From contig NC_135781.1 in the NCBI RefSeq assembly GCF_028453695.1, forward strand, positions 7,700,779 to 7,764,778: DNA of 64,000 nucleotides. Reading direction: 5' to 3'. This document shows, piece by piece, positions 1 to 11,608 of the stretch (position 1 is its first letter; each line of letters starts with the position of its first letter). This stretch comes from Augochlora pura. Its lineage: Eukaryota > Arthropoda > Insecta > Hymenoptera > Halictidae. Both the position numbers and the translations under genes were made by a program. The notes beneath the pieces were generated by a model. That model searched no databases. It was given only the letters and a program-made list of their open reading frames with translations, and was not told the origin of the DNA.

Positions 1-879
1 GTTAACAAAGTACATATTGGGTATTTAAAATATTGTATTCAAATGTAATAAGACAATTTTATCAGCTGTAAAATATTAAAATAATAGGTGTTACAAAAAT
101 TGTATAATGTTTTATAATTTGGATGTATATATGTATTTGTAATAGTGCTTTTGAATATTTTTTAAACAGTTAATAAAATTGAGAATGCATAATAGATTCG
201 TTGTATTGTTCACGTATTATTTTACAAAAATATAATTAATGTGTCTTAAAAATCTTAAGCTCACAAAAGCTTTTTTATCGTATGACGTTAATCCAGTAAA
301 GATATTGCAGTGAAGACTAATTGGCAGTTACACAGATATTGCGAATGGATTTTATTTTAACGTCGCAATAAAATATTTGCTGTGAATTCTTTGAATACTC
401 TGAATTTATAAAATAGCGTTGATGATAAGAGAAAAGAAGATAAATATCTACGGTTTTCACGATAAATATGAAATCATGAGTAAACGAACCCGTAGAATTT
501 TGTCTAATTCTATGGAAGCAGATACAATTATCAATGTCTGTATCTACAATACATACCCAAATTCCAAAGCTCACACTCTCGTTCTCTTCAGTGTACTTTT
601 CACACGATAGTAATCACTAACTATTGAAATTATTAATTACAAGCAGAAATGATCTATATTAAATAATGACCGAGTATGAAACACGTACGCATATGTGTAG
701 TTCAAATCCAAGTAATCGATTCTACGTGTAGCTTCGATTATCGATATTAAAATCTCGAAGTTCGAGATACTAATCGAACGTGTTTCATATTGGATGCATT
801 TGCGAATCTTTCCCGGAGCTCTTGCTCGGTGGTGTGTTCGTGGGAGGAGGTCCAACGGGTTTCGCTAGATTTTAACGAA
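1..879. other. AT-rich flank, no gene recognised
   Basis: Open frames are short and look like noise. AATAAA occurs at 172-177 and 367-372 on the + strand and could mark the 3' end of a gene beginning left of the window. No coding sequence supports that here. Confidence 0.4.
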
Positions 880-1159
880 CTTTTCGACACAAGAAACGAC
901 TAATTACCTTACTCGATCAGTGTATTGAGATTCGCTCGTAACATCTGGGTAGTTACGAACGAGCGAACGAATGTTTTTTCTCGACATTTTAAACGAAGAA
1001 CTGGTTGCGGACGATTTCGACAGGCACTGGTCGCCATACGAACGAAGATTCAACCTTCATCGAAAGATTTGACTGATTTTTGAGATCCAGTCACCGAAAA
1101 CTTCCATCATTCCGTCAATAACCGAGAGCCGACCCGCAGGGTGGCGATCATTTGATAAG
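880..1159 (+). other. Candidate first leader exon / promoter-proximal region of Odc
   Basis: This stretch is less AT-rich than its surroundings and ends in a strong donor, AAG|GTATGT, with the GT at 1160. It lies 2.2 kb upstream of the ODC start on the same strand. A long first intron holding the later leader exon would fit the known habit of ODC genes to have a long spliced leader. The transcription start is not identified, so the left border is only approximate. It could belong to another transcript. Confidence 0.3.
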
Positions 1160-1234
1160 GTATGTCTTAGAACTGCAGATTTGCCGTCGCCCTCCAGAAC
1201 TTATGGCACACTGGTGTCGGTAGCGTACGTCTGT

Positions 1235-1240
1235 CACGTG
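1235..1240. promoter_or_regulatory. Canonical E-box CACGTG in putative Odc first intron
   Basis: The palindrome CACGTG lies 75 bp downstream of the candidate leader donor at 1160. Mammalian ODC intron 1 carries CACGTG sites bound by Myc/Max, so the position is suggestive. A six-base palindrome also occurs by chance, and further copies appear at 3584 (inside coding exon 1), 18503, 18973 and about 44424. Confidence 0.3.
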
Positions 1241-1322
1241 AAAATTTTCTTTATCTCCGCCGGATCACGATGTACTTATTACAGATCGGATGTAGTCTCT
1301 CTGACGTAAAACAGTATTTAAT

Positions 1323-1610
1323 ATGTTAAGTAACTTTGAACCGATGAATCATAATTTTCACCATTTTCCTCAAGATAGGTTTCCACATAATGCGCAATCA
1401 TCTCAATTTCTTTTTGCGATCTCTGCATTATCTTTGATAGTTTTTTTAATTCATTATACACTTTATCCGTTACACGCCCAACGCGTCGAGGTGAACAAAT
1501 TTGGGCACGATATATGTTACCACTATGGTCACAACTTATTTACTATCTTTGGAACATGTCTCATGTTTGCTGGGAAGTTTGTATTTCAATTTTACGTTAT
1601 CTTGAAGTAG
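1323..1610 (+). CDS. Unrecognised 95-aa ORF with two hydrophobic segments
   Basis: A complete ATG-to-TAG frame of 95 codons. Two hydrophobic stretches, about residues 29-50 and 72-94, could be membrane helices; the N-terminus is His/Asn-rich. I do not recognise a family. The region is T-rich on this strand, which makes Phe/Leu-rich shadow frames easy to obtain. The antisense strand is also partly open, with Lys/Glu-rich text broken by one frame change near 1540. It lies within the candidate first ODC intron. It could be a small membrane protein, a shadow of an old minus-strand coding fragment, or chance. Treat as hypothetical. Confidence 0.2.
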   Translation: MLSNFEPMNHNFHHFPQDRFPHNAQSSQFLFAISALSLIVFLIHYTLYPLHAQRVEVNKFGHDICYHYGHNLFTIFGTCLMFAGKFVFQFYVILK

Positions 1611-2345
1611 CTGCTGTGTACCTAACTTAGTCTGATATTTCCTGTATAAACCAGTAAAATCATAATGAATGACAAAGGTTTCATTCGAATTTTAATTTTA
1701 GATTTCAGATTGCATGTTGATGAGCAAGGAATTGGTAATATGACTGCTAATATATTAAGAATATTTAATTTCTTCTAAAGTCCTTTTACAAATAATAATT
1801 AAAGCAGCAACACATGTGTAGTTGTATAACATTGCTACCATATTGAAATGGCTTACACATATATATTGACATAAATGAAATATATTATCATCAATTTCAA
1901 TATAATAGATTTTGTTTATCTTACTTATCATATTTTTCTCTATTAACAGTCGAATTGTTATATTATCATCATAGAAATACTGAATAAAATTATATATATA
2001 AAAATGGTGCATCTATTATATGTATACACATTTTATGTATTTATTTTATATATTTATATAATTATTTTTATAATGATGTCTAACATTGTACATGATTCAC
2101 CCAAAGACATTACTGTACGTTGTTTCTGTTTTCTATTTATAATATTTTATAATTTTACCTCATTACTACAATTTCTTTCCCAATGTAACTTTAGTTAAAT
2201 ATCAAGTACAATTTAGATACTATATTTATAATATGAGGGCTTATGTATACCAATACACACTCGTGTTTTAGGATTCATTCAAACGTTATCTATAACCAGT
2301 TAAATGCTTTTGACGAATGATTATAATCAGAAAATTCCAGCCAGT

Positions 2346-2640
2346 ACAGATTAAACATGGCATTTCCATGCCCCCAATGAAGACTTGATCTTAGAGTGGC
2401 GTGTGCATTTCCCCTCCCTGTCCATTTGGATCTGTGTGAGGAACATGAATCTCTTGGCCGTCAGATAAGCTTTGTTCCATGAAGTAGACTTGGTACCACG
2501 CAAAGCCTGCCTGATAGCACTTATCTTTCTCGTATAAATAGTGGCCCAAATAAATGCTTGAAATTCAGTATTGTCTTGTACTCCGGACAGACTACATCTG
2601 CTCTTCATTAAGCAACGATTCAAGTTGTAAACCAGTGTAA
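2346..2640 (-). pseudogene. Stop-interrupted coding-like fragment, family unknown
   Basis: One minus-strand frame read from 2639 towards 2346 gives protein-like text including GLQLESLLNEEQM, YLYEKDKCYQAGFAWYQ and HTDPNGQGGEMHTPL. Three stops (TAG, TGA, TAA) interrupt it. The TGA is followed by TTTCAAG, a possible splice acceptor, so a spliced exon is conceivable, but no convincing donor follows before the TAA. A different frame of the same strand is open for 90 codons (2351-2623) and may be the shadow. The composition is less AT-rich than the flanks. Most likely a decayed gene fragment or retrocopy; the source is not identified. Confidence 0.22.
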
Positions 2641-3079
2641 CAACTTCGTAATTTATTCTTTCTGTCTTGCATTATTGTTTCATTCAAGTTAGTGTGAAGA
2701 TAGAGTTGTCTTACAAAAGATTTAACATTCTCAGTTTCACTATTATACTTTATTTGTGAAATTGTTCATAAAAGTTACGAGAATTACTTTTCAAAATCAG
2801 GTAGGTGTAAAAATATATTCCACGGAGTAAAGTGTGCAATTGATTTTGAGCATATAGGTTTATAAATGCTTCATGTATCTAACTTGTCTAAAAAGAGTAT
2901 AGTCTGTTTCTAGACAAATAAGAAATACATGTCATTAAATCTGATAATGTATGATGAGATAAAATTAATTCAGAAATGTACAAAATCTTTTATATTTGTC
3001 ATTAAAAATGTCAATGTATAGCAAAATAATTACATACATGTACATGAAGTTAATTTATAATCTAAATTCTTTGTTACAG

Positions 3080-3253
3080 GGTTCTATCTGCGATAGGCTG
3101 GTAGGCCAGTCTATTGGTGGGTGTGTGAATACCTGTGGCAACTGGAAGTTGGCCCTGAACGCAGAGCCCCCGTGGCTTTGCTAGCACCCCCATAGTGATC
3201 TTGTCTTAACCCGCCTCCCCACGACTCACACGATTCTCGTTGACAGCTGCCTC
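3080..3253 (+). other. Odc1: Candidate non-coding leader exon of Odc
   Basis: This is a GC-richer block inside AT-rich DNA, preceded by TTGTTACAG (acceptor AG at 3078-3079) and followed by CTC|GTATGT (donor at 3254). It contains no ATG, as expected of a leader exon placed before the ODC start. Several frames close quickly, so it is unlikely to code. Alternatively it could be an alternative promoter exon or unrelated sequence. Confidence 0.4.
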
Positions 3254-3377
3254 GTATGTAGTTATGATTATTAATCATAAAATTAAAATAATCAACTAAT
3301 TTTAATATTATTCTATTAATATAAAAAGTATAATTGAATAATTCTGTTCAATTTAGTTTGCTGCCTAGTGCCTACAG

Positions 3378-3407
3378 AGTATCTCTTAGAAATTCAAAAC
3401 AATCAAG
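3378..3407 (+). other. Odc1: 5' UTR part of the first Odc coding exon
   Basis: A pyrimidine-containing tract ending in CCTACAG at 3371-3377 looks like a splice acceptor 30 bases before the start codon. If it is used, the coding exon begins at 3378 and the rest of the leader lies in upstream exons. This is inferred from the acceptor and not proven. An unspliced leader is also possible. Confidence 0.45.
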
Positions 3408-5363
3408 ATGAAGGTGACAAATCAGGACGAACGCATCCATGTTATGGACAGTGCGTCAAATGTTATGAGCGTCGTCAAAGATATTGCATTGAGTGGATTG
3501 CAAGAAGAAGCTTTTTATGTATTTGACATTGGAGATGTTGTTCAAAAACACCAAATTTGGAAAGAAAAACTACCACGTGTTAAACCATACTATGGTAATG
3601 TGATTGTACAACGTTATAGATAAAATGTATACTATTACATGCTATCGTAAATTATAAATTAATTGAATTTTTTTATAAATTTTAGCTGTGAAGTGCAATG
3701 ATAACATAGTCGTACTTGAGGTACTAGCTGCTCTTGGTATTGGTTTTGATTGTGCATCAAAAGTAAGTGTAACAGAATCCTGACTATTAAAGTTAATGAT
3801 TATTCGCAATCAGAAATTAAACATGGATTTTTTTATTATTTTTAATTCTAGGCGGAGATTAATAAGGTATTAAGTGCTGGAGTTGATGCGTCAAAAATCA
3901 TATTTGCCAATCCAGCTAAGCCTGCATCACATATTCGTCATGCTGCTGCAGTTGGAGTGGATACAATGACAGTGGACAATGAAAGCGAGTTACATAAAAT
4001 CAAAAAGCTTCATCCCGATGCTAAGGTAATGGAAGAGTATTTTCCACATTTATAAGTGATCTTACACAAATCTTTGATCCATAAATTTATATAAGGTATC
4101 ATTCATTAATTTCAGATCATTATTAGAATTCGTTGCGATGCAGAACATGCTCAATGTATATTGGGCATGAAATTTGGTTCTGATCCTATATATGACGCTC
4201 CTAATCTTTTGCGTCTTGCACGTATGCTAGGACTTAATGTTATTGGTATCAGTTTCCACGTTGGTTCTGGTTGTCAAGACCCACCAGTATTCCATCGAGC
4301 TATACGACATTGCAAAACATTGTTCGACTTGGCGACAGATATTGGTTTTAAACCATACATATTAGATATTGGTGGTGGCTATCCAGGAAATAAAGGCACC
4401 AGTATCGATAAAATTGCTGACGTCATTAACAAAGCACTTGACGAATTTTTCGACAGTAAGCAACTAATATAGTCATTCATAATATTCATTACTTATTATT
4501 TTCAGTATTTTTTAATAAATGATTATTTTCAGCTGATGCTGTTCATGTAGTTGCTGAACCTGGCCGATTTTATGTTGCATCTGCATTTACACTTGCTACA
4601 AGTATTCATAGCAAACGTGTAGTGCGTGGCAACGAAAATTCACCAAACGCAGTCACACACAACATGTATTATATCAATGATGGCGTTTATGGCTCCTTCA
4701 ATTGCTTACTTTATGATCACCAGAATGTTGCTGCAATGCCTTTAAAGGTAGCTAGAAAAATTTATAAATATCAAATTATTTATCATGCAATATTAAACTT
4801 GTGGAAAGATTCATTTTTAATAACGGTCTTATTGCTCCTAACAGAAGGGTTACGGTAAGAAGATTTCCTCAAGTATTTGGGGACCTACATGCGACGGTCT
4901 GGATCGAGTCGCAGAAAATATTTTAATGTGTGAAATGGATCTTGGTGATTGGATAATTTTTGAAAATATGGGAGCATACACATTACCTGCCGCTTCCCAA
5001 TTCAATGGATTTCCTACACCAAAAGTTCATATTGTTGCTGAAGAAAACACTTGGTAAGACATTGCATAATTCTTTTAATTTCTCATATACACATTGTTAT
5101 CAATGTATCTTAATTACATTATTTTTAATTATTTGTGCTATGTGTTTTACAGGCTTCTTTTAAAAGATGCTTTACCGTTGACCGAAGATCATTTTGTTAT
5201 TGGAAATACACCGGCTAATTTACGACTCGGTCTGGATATTGGTGGAACTGATATTAATGCATGGCGTAATTCAAACGGTGAACTGACATCGGCTGACATT
5301 TTGGTTGATGATACTAATAGACCATTCATCTATGACTATGTCGAAGTTGATCCACTGAATTAA
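3408..5363 (+). CDS. Odc1: Ornithine decarboxylase, seven coding exons, 470 aa
   Basis: This enzyme converts ornithine to putrescine with pyridoxal phosphate (PLP), the first committed step of cytosolic polyamine synthesis. Exons are 3408-3594, 3686-3762, 3852-4025, 4116-4455, 4533-4747, 4845-5053 and 5153-5363. Every intron is GT-AG and 77-99 bp, and the joined frame has no internal stop. Visible motifs are the PLP-lysine segment YYAVKCN (Lys65), FHVGSGC (His194), the phosphate-binding GGGYPG (232-237), EPGR (268-271), YINDGVYGSFNC (Asp309), WGPTCDGLD (catalytic Cys347) and FENMGAY (Tyr376). Because the lysine and cysteine are both present, this is an active decarboxylase rather than an antizyme inhibitor. 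The ATG at 3408 is the first in-frame Met: an in-frame TAG lies at 3387, and the context has A at -3. The length fits the family. The tail after about residue 401 is acidic but shows no obvious PEST-rich degron. Certain as a family; the symbol assumes the usual insect name. Confidence 0.97.
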
Positions 5364-8300
5364 CTATAGCGAATAGTGCGAATCATTGTAAACGTGCTTA
5401 GCATTTTTACAAAGGTTCTATCGTTTCATTTTAAAGATACGATAATAACATTGCTTCAGATTAATTTCGTTTTGAGATTGGTACATTTACAACTGCCTAT
5501 TTTATATTGTTCTTTTACTTTTAAGCTTCCATTTCTGCGTGAAGCTTTAGTACATGTGAACACTACTAACAATTGGTACCATTGCCGAGGAAAGGAAATG
5601 TCTCTGTTTCTCATTCCTTGTTAAATATTATGAACGTGCAAATTATTTCTATGTCCAGTACATATTGTAAACATATATCTCTTAATTTCCAATAGCAGGA
5701 AAATAGAGCGTATAAATTATAGTAATGCACAAGTAAATCAGGTTTTCCGATTACTGTTGAAAACTTCTAGTAAAGATATTGTAGATGTTATACTGCTGGA
5801 GTATTTCTATAAGAGCTATCATCTCTTCCTAGGAACGTAGTTTATTACAAGTTCCTTATAAGCTTTTACAATGATTAGTGAAATGTTTACTAAAGATTTT
5901 CATAAATATTTACGATTTGCACGTTTAACATAAATATCATTGCAGATTTTGTTTACATATACCATATTAGTATGAGTTAGAGGACAATATAGCTACAAAA
6001 AATAATTATTGCAATGTTTACGAGTGTTTTTATGAACGATTTGACGTCCATGCTTATGGTAACACAATCTCTTGCAATTTTCTAATGCATATTTAAATGC
6101 AAGTACTACTCACATGATTTATCTGAAATATATAGCACAGATAGTGATTTTGTGAAAGGGCTTAAATGTTAAATCATTTATATATAAACTATTCAAATGA
6201 TTATTGTAATTTAAAACGTGGTTAAAAAAGGAAAAGAATTTTAAAAAGACAAAAGAAAAATATAACTAGTAATAATGAAGGTGACGTACACGTCCAGCTT
6301 CTGGTAAAAAGTAATACAAAATACTTTTTTCGAATTTTTTTGATTTCAAATATCAATACAACAGGCGAACTCTGTAGGATTGCTAGGAACTTTAGGGCAT
6401 TGAGGCAGCTGTCACAGAAAGGAAAGATAATTAGTTTCTTAATTAATTATTACTCTTATGGTATTATATGTCAATTATGATTATTGTTAATTATTATTAA
6501 CGTTTGAATACATGTAATGAAATATATAAAATCTATACAATTTTTTTTCATCTTCAATTATTTTCTCTGTTTATTGGAATCTACGTAATATATTAGGTAT
6601 CACTTCATAATTATACCTAAGTGATTTCTAATTTAAAACTAGTCATGTGATTTTAAGATATAGAATAAAGATGATAGTGTGTAATAACGTTAAAAAGAAG
6701 AAAGAAGATTCATTGATCTAAAAATTCCGAGACATAAAACTTATCACGAAACGTATTGAAATTTTAAGTTTCGAGTTGTGCGTAAATACGTTATCAAGTT
6801 ACGCATCACGTATAAGATATAACATGATTAACAATTCCAAATTGAAGAGCGTTGTTATCAAAGTAAATACAGAAGTTTTCACATGTGTCTCTCACGAGTA
6901 TCGACACGTGTACTGTTCAATTCATGTTCATAAAATTTCCTTGCTATACATAGTTGAAAAATCTTAAACAGTACATCGTTGTGATACTTGATCTTTCCCT
7001 CAATTATTTTATACATATGTAGACTGTAAATTATTACAACACCGGCGCTTCATAGAAACTGTAATTCTTATCTAAAGATGTTAAGGTTTTAGGAAATGAT
7101 TTATTGTTTGACAAACATAACACAATTTTTTTCTAATGTGGCTTTGGAACTCCCAGTTGATCCCGAGTAAGAGCGTAATTATTAAAATGAAAGTATCAGG
7201 ATTCGCATGACTATAAATACAGGGCGATTGAGAGAGCAATAACTACAGAGTAGAACAAAGTTAGCATCATCATTATCGATCTTTCGGATAGCTTTTCTAC
7301 GTATGCGGAAGCATCGAATTAAAAAAAATTTAAAAGATCAATTCTCATAAAGAATTTTTCTTTCTAAACGTAAATCTTGAAGTAGAATTGCTCTGTCACT
7401 CTCGGTTTTTAGAAACATGAATTTTTCTAAAGACACGATGTTTTCTACAAAGAGATTAATTGTATGGAAATTGAACCCGCTAGAAAGTTTAAACTAGTCT
7501 TAAAAGATAAGAAAAAATTTTCTCAATATATGTGTACTTAGTTATATAAATTTTGTGATTTTGAATGGCTGTGATCTATATGTTATATTTACCCTCACCT
7601 GAAGAGTTTAATTATATAGCGAATAATTTTTCATTTGCAGGTGCACAGACGTAAGTTCGAGTCCAATGACGTAAATATAATTATTTCATAAAGTATGATA
7701 AATAAATTATATCATATTGAATAAAACAGACGTTTTATATGATAAAATTTCATGTTTCATTTGTATATGACGAAAATTTTGACAAGAAATCGTGATAAGG
7801 AAAGAAATCGCTTGAACATTTTGTTACGATCATCGATAATTTTGCTATTGCTCTAGAGCGACTCCTTGAATTTTCATTTTTAGTGTTGCAAACTTGCGTA
7901 GTTTATTAAGTGATTGTTCTAATAATGGGTGCCATTCCTGCACAACTCCAGGCCGCAGCTCGTTCTGCTAGCGAGGATTAACACGATTGGTTGGAGATTC
8001 ACTGGTGAGACAATGCTGTCCTCACAATCAAAGAAAAAGAGGAACAACAACGAAAGAACAAGAGAGCATGAAATCAGTACAACTACATGTGGAACATGAC
8101 GAGCAATATAGCTTGTCTCACTGTATCGTGCTGGCGGTTTTATTCTTTTCGCGTATCCATTTGGTTAGCACGCCATCAGAAGCACGCGGCGCGAAATGCG
8201 ATTTTTAAAGAAGCTTCAAATAATAAAATCTGTTACTTCGTAGGATTCTCGGAAGCGCATTTGCGAAGGTTATTTTTGCGTCTATTTACTATTTAAACAA

Positions 8301-9615
8301 TCCATTCCACCTCAACTCTACTTCACAGCCATTAGCTCAATGTAATTATCGATTTCGAATTAGTTATAGAACGATCGAAATTTCTATCGATCTAAAACTA
8401 ATTGAAAGATATATAGGAATGGATATAAAATTTAAAATATTGTGAATTATTTTTCGCAGAGGTCTTAAATTTTGAATTTTGCTCATATTATTGCTCAACT
8501 GTTCATAAAATTAATTATTTTATATGGTGTCTCTTGTAAGTACACGTTTCATAAATACTATTTCCAGAATTTAATTCGGCCGTACAAGCTTATTGCTTCC
8601 AAATAATGTGCAACATTCGTGAAGTGAGGTATACGGTATATTTGCTTTTTGCTAAGATATCCATTCTTTGTGACCTATCGGTAATGCCGATTTGGACACA
8701 AAATATTAAAGGGACTCTAGAGTGTGATAAAACAAGATAGAAGAGAGTAATTTACTCATACCTCTGGTCAGGTTTATCTTAACATGTTGTGATTTATCTA
8801 AATCTTTTGTGTCTTATCAGTTTGATAATGCTACAGGAATCTACGTTTTCGGTAGCTAACAAAATGACGGACGAATGCAAATATTTCCAGTGTGCGTCGC
8901 GAGTGTTACCTTTCGGACTCGAATGGGGGTTGGTTGTATCTTTATAATTCTAAAGTTTTCCATAAGACTAGAATGAAGTACGTTAAGTATCTACAGCAAA
9001 TATCCAATGTATTACCTTCCTCTATATAATTTTTTCAGAGTCTTACAATTTGCCGTATCTTTTAAAAAGAATAGAAAAATAATGTATTTAAATAAACTGG
9101 TTCCAAATGAGCTAGTAAAACTCGCAGAGAGAATGAAATGACAATTAGAAGAACTGAAATGGACGAACGTATCCCGAAGAATGTATACTGTGAATTGCTT
9201 CAACGAGAGAACTAACGGGCGGAATTCCGGGATTTTTATGCGAAACGCTAAATAATAAAATTAGTACGCTGTTAACAGTGCGCCGCGCACCGGCGGTTAA
9301 AGCTAATTTAATGATTTTCGTTATTGGCTCGCACACCGTAAAGCTATCGAGGCCCATCTGTTGCCCACGTAGATTTTAATATCGCTCCACTCATTTGCGC
9401 CGCCCGAATCGAACCGAATCGCGCTGCCCCATTCCCGACGCCATTTCAACGTTTTCAATTCCCTTCGATTATTTGTTTACAACTTCCCCGCTATTGGAAA
9501 CGCTCCTTATCGGTATGCGGTGTGCTATACATTCCGCCAATCCATTGAATTTTCAAAAGTTTTCGAAATTTCCGTCCATCAATTTGATTACCAGAAATAA
9601 TATCATTAAAATTGA
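5364..9615. other. Odc 3' UTR then AT-rich intergenic DNA
   Basis: Beyond the presumed ODC 3' UTR (to about 6.7 kb) I see AT-rich sequence with only short frames. A tRNA B-box-like word (GTTCGAGTCC at 7654) has no matching A-box. An octamer-like ATGCAAAT lies near 8875. No gene is supported. Confidence 0.5.
6664..6669 (+). terminator. Candidate poly(A) signal AATAAA for Odc
   Basis: I see no earlier AATAAA after the ODC stop at 5363. The hexamer is followed about 10 bases later by a GT-rich stretch (AGTGTGT), as expected of a cleavage-site downstream element. It would give a 3' UTR of about 1.3 kb. Variant signals such as AGTAAA near 5768 could be used instead. Confidence 0.35.
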
Positions 9616-9830
9616 TTAACCTCTTGCAGCCGAAGCCGTTCTAATTTGAAAACCTAGAGATTCCATTCGATTCAGAATATTTCACACAAACAAAAGTGCA
9701 AGTTAGCGCATTTACTCACAGAACATTTTTAACACTTTTTATAGCAATTTATTAAAAACGAACGAATTTATTAATGTAAAACTTATTTCAAATTAGAATA
9801 CGGTGGTTTTTACATCCACCGCAAAGTTTC
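9616..9830. mobile_element. Degenerate MITE-like element, piggyBac-type left end
   Basis: The left side starts with TTAA (9616-9619) followed by CCTCTTGCAGCCGAAG. An inner inverted repeat is clear: CCGTTCTAATTTGAA at 9636-9650 against TTCAAATTAGAATACGG at 9787-9803, its reverse complement with a two-base gap. The right side (GCAAAGTTT near 9821) only loosely mirrors the left tip, so the right border and its TTAA have decayed. A small hairpin, CGGTGG...CCACCG, sits at 9801-9821. The interior is AT-rich and has no coding capacity. The superfamily is inferred from the TTAA/CC end only. Confidence 0.55.
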
Positions 9831-11030
9831 CCGTTCGAGTATATATGATCAATCGTAGCTAGCATAAGTTGCAACTGAATTTCTCGAAGTGTAGTTCGTT
9901 TTAAAAATTTACAATTTTTCGAGTGGCGGAAGGTACAAATATTTTAGAAACAGCATAAGATCTGAGAACGGGACGCTGGAATCGAAAGATACAATCGACG
10001 TCGCTATTAAAAAGCGATGAGACCATTCTTCAGGAACGACAGTTACGTTGTTGTGTTCCATTTTCAGTAAGAACGTTTTGTCATATTTAGGAAGAAGTTG
10101 GTTGGCTGTAGATAAGTCTTGTCACAAGGTTGCGGAACAATTTCGCTGGTTATCATAAAGGTACAGTAAAACTTGCATTGCCTTTTCGTCATATTTTGTT
10201 AATTTTTCTTTCCTTGCCCTCATTTTCACAGCTTTCTACACCCAGCTAACAGCTACGTCAACATATACAACGCAGAGACGATTATTATCTTCTAGCATTA
10301 ATAGAAATCACTAGTTCTATATTATTTTACTTTTAAGAAACAAGTACTAAAAATCAATGGCAGTTGCTTGCTGAAAGAAGACAAAACGATAAAAGAAATC
10401 GCATTTTTCTCGTTAGTTAAAACTAAATAGTTTACAAGAGTTTTAGAGTAAATAAATTCAGTATTTAATATTTTATCTCTTCACTTTAGCCATGAATACA
10501 CAAAATTCGCTGGCTCTCTGTGCATGTAACAGGTGGTAACATTAAAAATTAAAGGGATCAAATATTCACGGTAATAAACGCTTGGCTAAAACCAATTCAT
10601 TCGATTTCGACTGGATCGCGAGTCTTTATTCATTAATAGAACATGTTCTTCTAGCAAAATTGAACGTCAACTTAATAGTTTATGTCCTTCCAAAAAACGA
10701 AATTACATTTAAATCAATCGCAACAAGTTACAAATTCGTTTTACCATTCCCATTGTCATTCCTCACGAGTCGTGTTTCTAATAATGGTGTCTCTAAAATT
10801 AAACCGTTCGTTTCACGATAACCCAGCGAATATTTATCGTGTACAGAATACGTGTACCGAAACCGGCAACGTGAAAATTACAATAAAATTGCCGGCAAAC
10901 TCGATATTCCTTTTCGCGTTGGAAAAATATTTACCGTGACGGTAAACTTCTCTCCACGGATCGGTTTTATAAAAATCGAATTTACATAAAAATCAATCGC
11001 AACGGATAAGCAGACTGGTCTCGCAAGCTT
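9831..11030. other. AT-rich non-coding stretch
   Basis: Short frames only; the two overlapping ones at 10582-10939 show no recognisable domain. No RNA gene was seen. Confidence 0.5.
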
Positions 11031-11465
11031 TTTGTTTCGCTTCGCTGTTCCGCGGTGGAGTGGGTGGGACGTCCGAGTGACACTGGTTCATTTATTAATA
11101 AACTGGAAAAAGAGGCGGATAAAGGAAAGCGCAGACGGCGGGGGGGATGGTCGGGGGTGGGTGAATGGTGGTCGTGCAATGCGGGATGAAAAGGAACGAA
11201 GTGGTAGGGCGGCGCGTGACGCGGGGTTTAAGGAAGCCGCCGAATATATACGCGCGCCGATCGTTCGCCGCCGCTTTAACAATTCGCGACGCGTCCGCGT
11301 TAACAGCGTTACGACAACAAGCTCGAGTTGTAGAAACTTATAACGAGAAAATAATGAACCCGGTTCACCAAGTCTGCTTGGAATGCGAGTCGGTGTACAC
11401 CCAACCTCTCGCAAGTAGCTGTCCTGGCCTCTCTTACTCGTTTCACCGTTCTCCGCTTTAACCAC
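11031..11465. other. CpG-rich island with no assignable gene
   Basis: Dense CpG words keep several frames open on both strands (for example 125 codons on the minus strand at 11088-11465). None resembles a known domain. Long frames here are explained by the scarcity of AT-rich stop codons. It could be a promoter or enhancer next to the tandem array that follows. Confidence 0.4.
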
Positions 11466-11608
11466 CTTTTCGATTTTCTACCGCTTTCCCTCCGCCCTTA
11501 TTCTAATTTTAGTCTCCGTTTCCATCGCACGGGTTCCAACCCACGACCCTTCCGGTCCCTCCCTCTTCGTCCCTTCCCCATTCGTTTCATATTTTCGTTT
11601 TACCGATC

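Noticed and set aside
7640..7665. tRNA B-box-like GTTCGAGTCC
   Set aside because: No A-box at the required distance and no foldable cloverleaf.
11088..11465. 125-codon minus-strand frame
   Set aside because: CpG-rich sequence keeps several frames open at once; no domain and no splice context.
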